Origin: Ascoidea tarda (nom. inval.)
Taxonomy: Eukaryota > Ascomycota > Saccharomycetes > Ascoideales > Ascoideaceae
Direction of reading: 5' to 3'
DNA: 64,000 nucleotides
Assembly (NCBI GenBank): GCA_030560485.1
Contig: JAKTTS010000010.1
Span: 1-64,000 of the forward strand
Both the position numbers and the translations under genes were made by a program. Positions 61,901 to 64,000 of the stretch are shown here, one piece after another (the first letter of the stretch is position 1; the number at the start of each line of letters is the position of its first letter). The notes under the pieces were generated by a model that was given only the letters and a program-made list of their open reading frames with translations, made no database searches and was not told the DNA's origin.

Positions 61901-62766
61901 GAGGATAATAAACTTGCGGATTCTTCATTTGCGTTGGAAGCTTGACTTAAATTTGAAGTTGAAGAGGGAGTTACATTTGGGTTTGCATTAGAAGATTGAC
62001 TTAGTTTTGAGGATAACGAGTTTTTAGAAAAACGAGCAGATCTAGGAGTTGTAGAAAAATTTCGATTTCCCGATAAAGTTGATGAAGATGAAGGGGCCTT
62101 AATAGATAGGTTAAACTTATTTTTGTCCTTTGATAAAGAATTTGAAGACAAGTTTGAAGTTGAATTTGAATCTAAATTTGAATCTAAATCTGCACCTGTG
62201 ATTGAAATTGCAATGGAAGATTCGGTTTGAACTTGATTTTGGTTTTGGTTTTGATTTTGATTCAAGCTATGATAGTGATAGGGCTTTTGCGAGTTATTTG
62301 AATAAGGCTTGTTGTGGTTTTGAACATTATTCAAATCTTTAAACATTAAAAATAAAATTTTTTGAAAATCGTCGGAAATATAATTGTAAATTTTTTTTCT
62401 TGTGATAGTGTTGATGGCATAATTGAAGAACTTTTGATTTTTCAATTGATCAAAAACTTCAACCAACTCATCAATGGAATACTTTTTATCGCCAGGATCT
62501 CTGTCTGGCAAATCAACTTTGAAAATAGTAGGGGTAGTCGAGGATAACAAAGAGGTAGAATTAGTACTGCTGCCGATATTGTTGCTGATACTGCTATTAC
62601 TGCTGCTGCTGCTGTTATAATTATTGCTATAATTATAGTTGTGACTGGAGTTATTGTTGTTATATCTTTTGTTTGAATTTATTTTTTTATTGTTATTGTG
62701 ATTACGGGCATGATTATGATACCTGTTGGAAGAATTTTCATCTGATACATTAGAGTTGGGACGCAT
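58948..62766 (-). CDS. SMY2: GYF-domain protein (Smy2/Syh1, GIGYF family)
   Basis: GYF adaptors bind Pro-rich PPGL/PPGF-type ligands and act in mRNA repression and COPII traffic. The GYF domain at about residues 550-615 reads IKWYYLDPSNQEQGPFDGVMMNRWYGVNYLTPELRIRRADE, then FRTLNEFCISINNFTEPFLVPLPS, the Smy2/Syh1 form. Near the N-terminus (about 96-102) KYSIDELVEVFDQ contains YxxxxL-phi, the consensus of eIF4E-binding peptides, in the position where GIGYF proteins carry theirs. Long Asn/Gln/Ser-rich linkers flank the domain; a Lys/Glu coiled-coil-like segment lies at about 975-1070, and the C-terminus has a conserved-looking helical block (REFLQWCRAELHNLNKNIKKEDLLKIFFTLP) found in this family. 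The protein is 1272 residues, longer than S. cerevisiae Smy2 (740). Confidence 0.85.
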   Translation of the reverse strand: MRPNSNVSDENSSNRYHNHARNHNNNKKINSNKRYNNNNSSHNYNYSNNYNSSSSSNSSISNNIGSSTNSTSLLSSTTPTIFKVDLPDRDPGDKKYSIDELVEVFDQLKNQKFFNYAINTITRKKIYNYISDDFQKILFLMFKDLNNVQNHNKPYSNNSQKPYHYHSLNQNQNQNQNQVQTESSIAISITGADLDSNLDSNSTSNLSSNSLSKDKNKFNLSIKAPSSSSTLSGNRNFSTTPRSARFSKNSLSSKLSQSSNANPNVTPSSTSNLSQASNANEESASLLSSLPSKNKRNLSLDINPVEKSFDDLKFNDPDNSLHPKNVANSPWLPNFSNPATPLFLNTFSSLLSPIPPTLQSPSFFDSKLSENNVNNEINNESIEHSSQSKQIQSNDSPNNNDQTPSIDSSNNNNLNSSNFISNSNHINPINSINPINPILSSNSIDSINNPILNPNNTTINQTNPSSNQPQSISNSVVSDLNFLRNPLNSSLHHNSSNPHLNSMSHSGSNLSLNNNLDLNSINTPPPPPPNLFPNQLHSLIPPPNISLQQPSEIKWYYLDPSNQEQGPFDGVMMNRWYGVNYLTPELRIRRADEIQFRTLNEFCISINNFTEPFLVPLPSLSSPNLLQSQHQQQIPQSQFFNQSGLFPNQQFLQQQPQQNPSNAWMTNASNLPVFHQTLTPIASNWNIASLTTPSQATTRDYISNTNIGIPARTQSQFFNDNNNITNQHNNNNINPNAINTPNINNATINSNNINNSLSNTPIINNDNQSNISTPQSLHASIHSLSNIQTQNIGFQQLNQQSPPINFQNIDSSNADIKTNHILNQIHTVINEEIDSDPIPINNEPIVQNENVISTNSPILKNELVNSLPQQWKSERSDSTSSQDAHQLSKEVSKDSIKEEISVEVNKRDVEDLPEVETSQKPEVLSEKEDEKTVQPKSKSKSNNGKERNAAKEPKAETKEVVEPIKTQTVSPKPAPVKPKLAPWANANKKSTQAPPKSLKEIQQIETAKREKEQKLQEKQRETKSKLLVQKILAEEATTQVVKPAPMGWAISKTTSNTVKKTLAEIQKEEADIAAVKARAVSNLVSSKASAKKASFASTVSSTGTANKWTVVGSAKKSQPVKVSAPKITNNTSKPTTPAILRSVSAVPVSRVSTNNSAQNSSSRSKREFLQWCRAELHNLNKNIKKEDLLKIFFTLPADNTSMDLISDSIYSASTTLNGRRFSEEFIKRRKNVEKLFISNIDWDEALKADLDFNNDDSEWTTSVKSSKRKNRR

Positions 62767-63346
62767 CCTATGAGAAGTGGTGGATTATAAATGTAATTGG
62801 TTAGTAATTGAACAGAACTAGAGGCACCAGAGGAAGACCCAGGGCCAAAGCAAACACTAGCAGGCCAGGCAAACAGCTGAAAATCCCTATTTCGAGCTGG
62901 AGCTTCACAGCGAGACAACAGCGACGCAACACATACCATGAAGGACCGAAGGAGAGTTTTGTAGCTTGTTGGGACATTGAAAGGAAGACAAGAGAAGAGA
63001 ATTACTGGACTGGGAGTACGCGAGATCAAAGGCTGGAGGACGAAGAGACGAGAGACAGATCGTTGGTGGTTCTTTTATATTTGAGTTAAAAAGCTTCAGC
63101 ACAATTCTCAACTCTCTGAAAAAACTCTGAAAAAATTTTACCAACCCCGGCTTTCAAACACAAAAGTGGCAGGCCCCCGTTTGAGGGTTTGGAAACCGTA
63201 ATTGTGAGACCGACCTGGTTCACGCGTGCTTCTTCCGGAATTTCCGGAATGCACTTTCTCACAGAAACGATTTTATTGTGGTTTTACAAAACAAAAAAAG
63301 TCAGAAAAGTCAGAAAAAAGCAAAAAAAAAAGCAGGCAATTCAGTG
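62767..63346. promoter_or_regulatory. SMY2 upstream region and SEC7 3' flank
   Basis: 580 bp with GC-richer composition. Contains ACGCGT (63222-63227) and two adjacent palindromes TTCCGGAA (63233-63240 and 63242-63249) one base apart. A-rich sequence at 63286-63330 probably lies in the SEC7 3' end. No gene supported. Confidence 0.4.
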
Positions 63347-64000
63347 TTATATCTTCAAATACACCTCCCCTACTCGTGTCAAAAAGGACTTGATCACAGA
63401 ACGCATTTCCGTGGGCAACGCCTTGTCAAGGATACTCAACACCAACTCATACACAACAGGACAGTTGGTGATGAAGTCGTCGTCATCTAGCTCGTAGTAG
63501 CCCTGTAGAATCTCAACAACAACTGGTCTCCAAGTATTGATGTTTCTTTGCTGCGACACATCGTCTAGTTCGATATATTTTTGAACAATGGCAACACATA
63601 GAGGTATCAACTCCTTTAGCATCAACTCTTTTTGGTTCTTGGTAGCCTTTTCTTTATCGATTATTAGCCTGAACATTATATTTACGAAAACAGCCGACGA
63701 TGACGACTCCTGTCTTAATAAATTAGGCAATCTTTCAATCACTCCAGAGTTCCATAGTCTTACCCGTAAATTGTAATCGTCATTAAATTTTCTCGAAAAT
63801 CTGTAACTCTCTTTCAAACACTGACTTAACTGTAGCAAGTTATCGGTGGGAATCAATTCGTAAAACGTTTCATCCTCAAATAGTTCAGAAACAGTCTCGA
63901 TCACCAACAACTGCAACACACATTTCACAACAATAGTGCTTTTTTCCTTTGCTTTCTTACGAACAACATCGTCAACAGTTTTCCCACTTTTATTGTTTGC
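63347..64000 (-). CDS. SEC7: Sec7 Arf-GEF, C-terminal part (continues beyond window)
   Basis: Sec7 is the large Golgi guanine-nucleotide exchange factor for Arf1. The visible last 217 or so residues match its C-terminal HDS region: RKKAKEKSTIVVKCVLQLLVIETVSELF, LQLSQCLKESYRFSRKFNDDYNLRVRLWNSGVIERLPNLLRQESSSSAVFVNIMFRL. The frame is open to the right edge, so the N-terminus and catalytic Sec7 domain are outside the window. Confidence 0.9.
   Translation of the reverse strand, partial: ANNKSGKTVDDVVRKKAKEKSTIVVKCVLQLLVIETVSELFEDETFYELIPTDNLLQLSQCLKESYRFSRKFNDDYNLRVRLWNSGVIERLPNLLRQESSSSAVFVNIMFRLIIDKEKATKNQKELMLKELIPLCVAIVQKYIELDDVSQQRNINTWRPVVVEILQGYYELDDDDFITNCPVVYELVLSILDKALPTEMRSVIKSFLTRVGEVYLKI

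Overview
This is a 64 kb stretch of nuclear chromosome from an AT-rich ascomycete yeast (Saccharomycotina). The evidence is the compact, nearly intronless layout, the canonical yeast splice signals (GTATGT, TACTAAC-type branch site) in the two introns found, a U6 gene with a remote downstream B block, and the set of yeast orthologues. Most proteins are swollen by Asn-rich or Gln-rich low-complexity stretches. In-frame CTG looks rare, so the genetic code of this lineage (CTG = Leu, Ser or Ala) cannot be settled from the window. The species is not identified. A velvet-family regulator, an AcrB-like protein and a ring-hydroxylase-like protein point away from the Saccharomyces and Candida albicans gene set and toward a lineage that kept filamentous-fungal genes.

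Layout, left to right: MAF1 (5' end cut by the window), a tRNA-like Pol III signature, MNN10, TRS23 and RMI1 (divergent), DOM34 and CUE3 (tail to tail), a Rieske-oxygenase-like gene, RPA190, FUN12, a long Gln/Met/Asn-rich protein with a Lon N-terminal domain, a YVH1-like phosphatase with a replaced catalytic Cys, a 2 kb gap with strong RNA-hairpin potential, a second Lon-N-domain protein, MTC1, an AcrB-like membrane/coiled-coil protein, a velvet factor with a tiny first exon, a 1816-residue disordered protein rich in SUMO-interaction-like motifs, two small uncertain ORFs, TRM13, TMA19, COX4 (with a leader intron), PAP1, an armadillo-like protein, U6 snRNA, SKY1-type SR kinase, a SMY2-type GYF protein, and SEC7 (cut at the right edge).

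Many genes serve ribosome production, translation and RNA processing: MAF1, RPA190, FUN12, YVH1, DOM34, CUE3, TMA19, TRM13, PAP1, U6 and SKY1. RPA190 and FUN12 share a TGAAAAATTT upstream element. Membrane traffic and glycosylation are represented by MNN10, TRS23, SEC7 and SMY2. The least expected items are the two Lon-N-only paralogues without ATPase or protease domains, the velvet gene, the catalytically dead YVH1, and an oxygenase alpha subunit lacking its Rieske domain. No transposon, viral fossil, CRISPR array or rRNA gene was seen.
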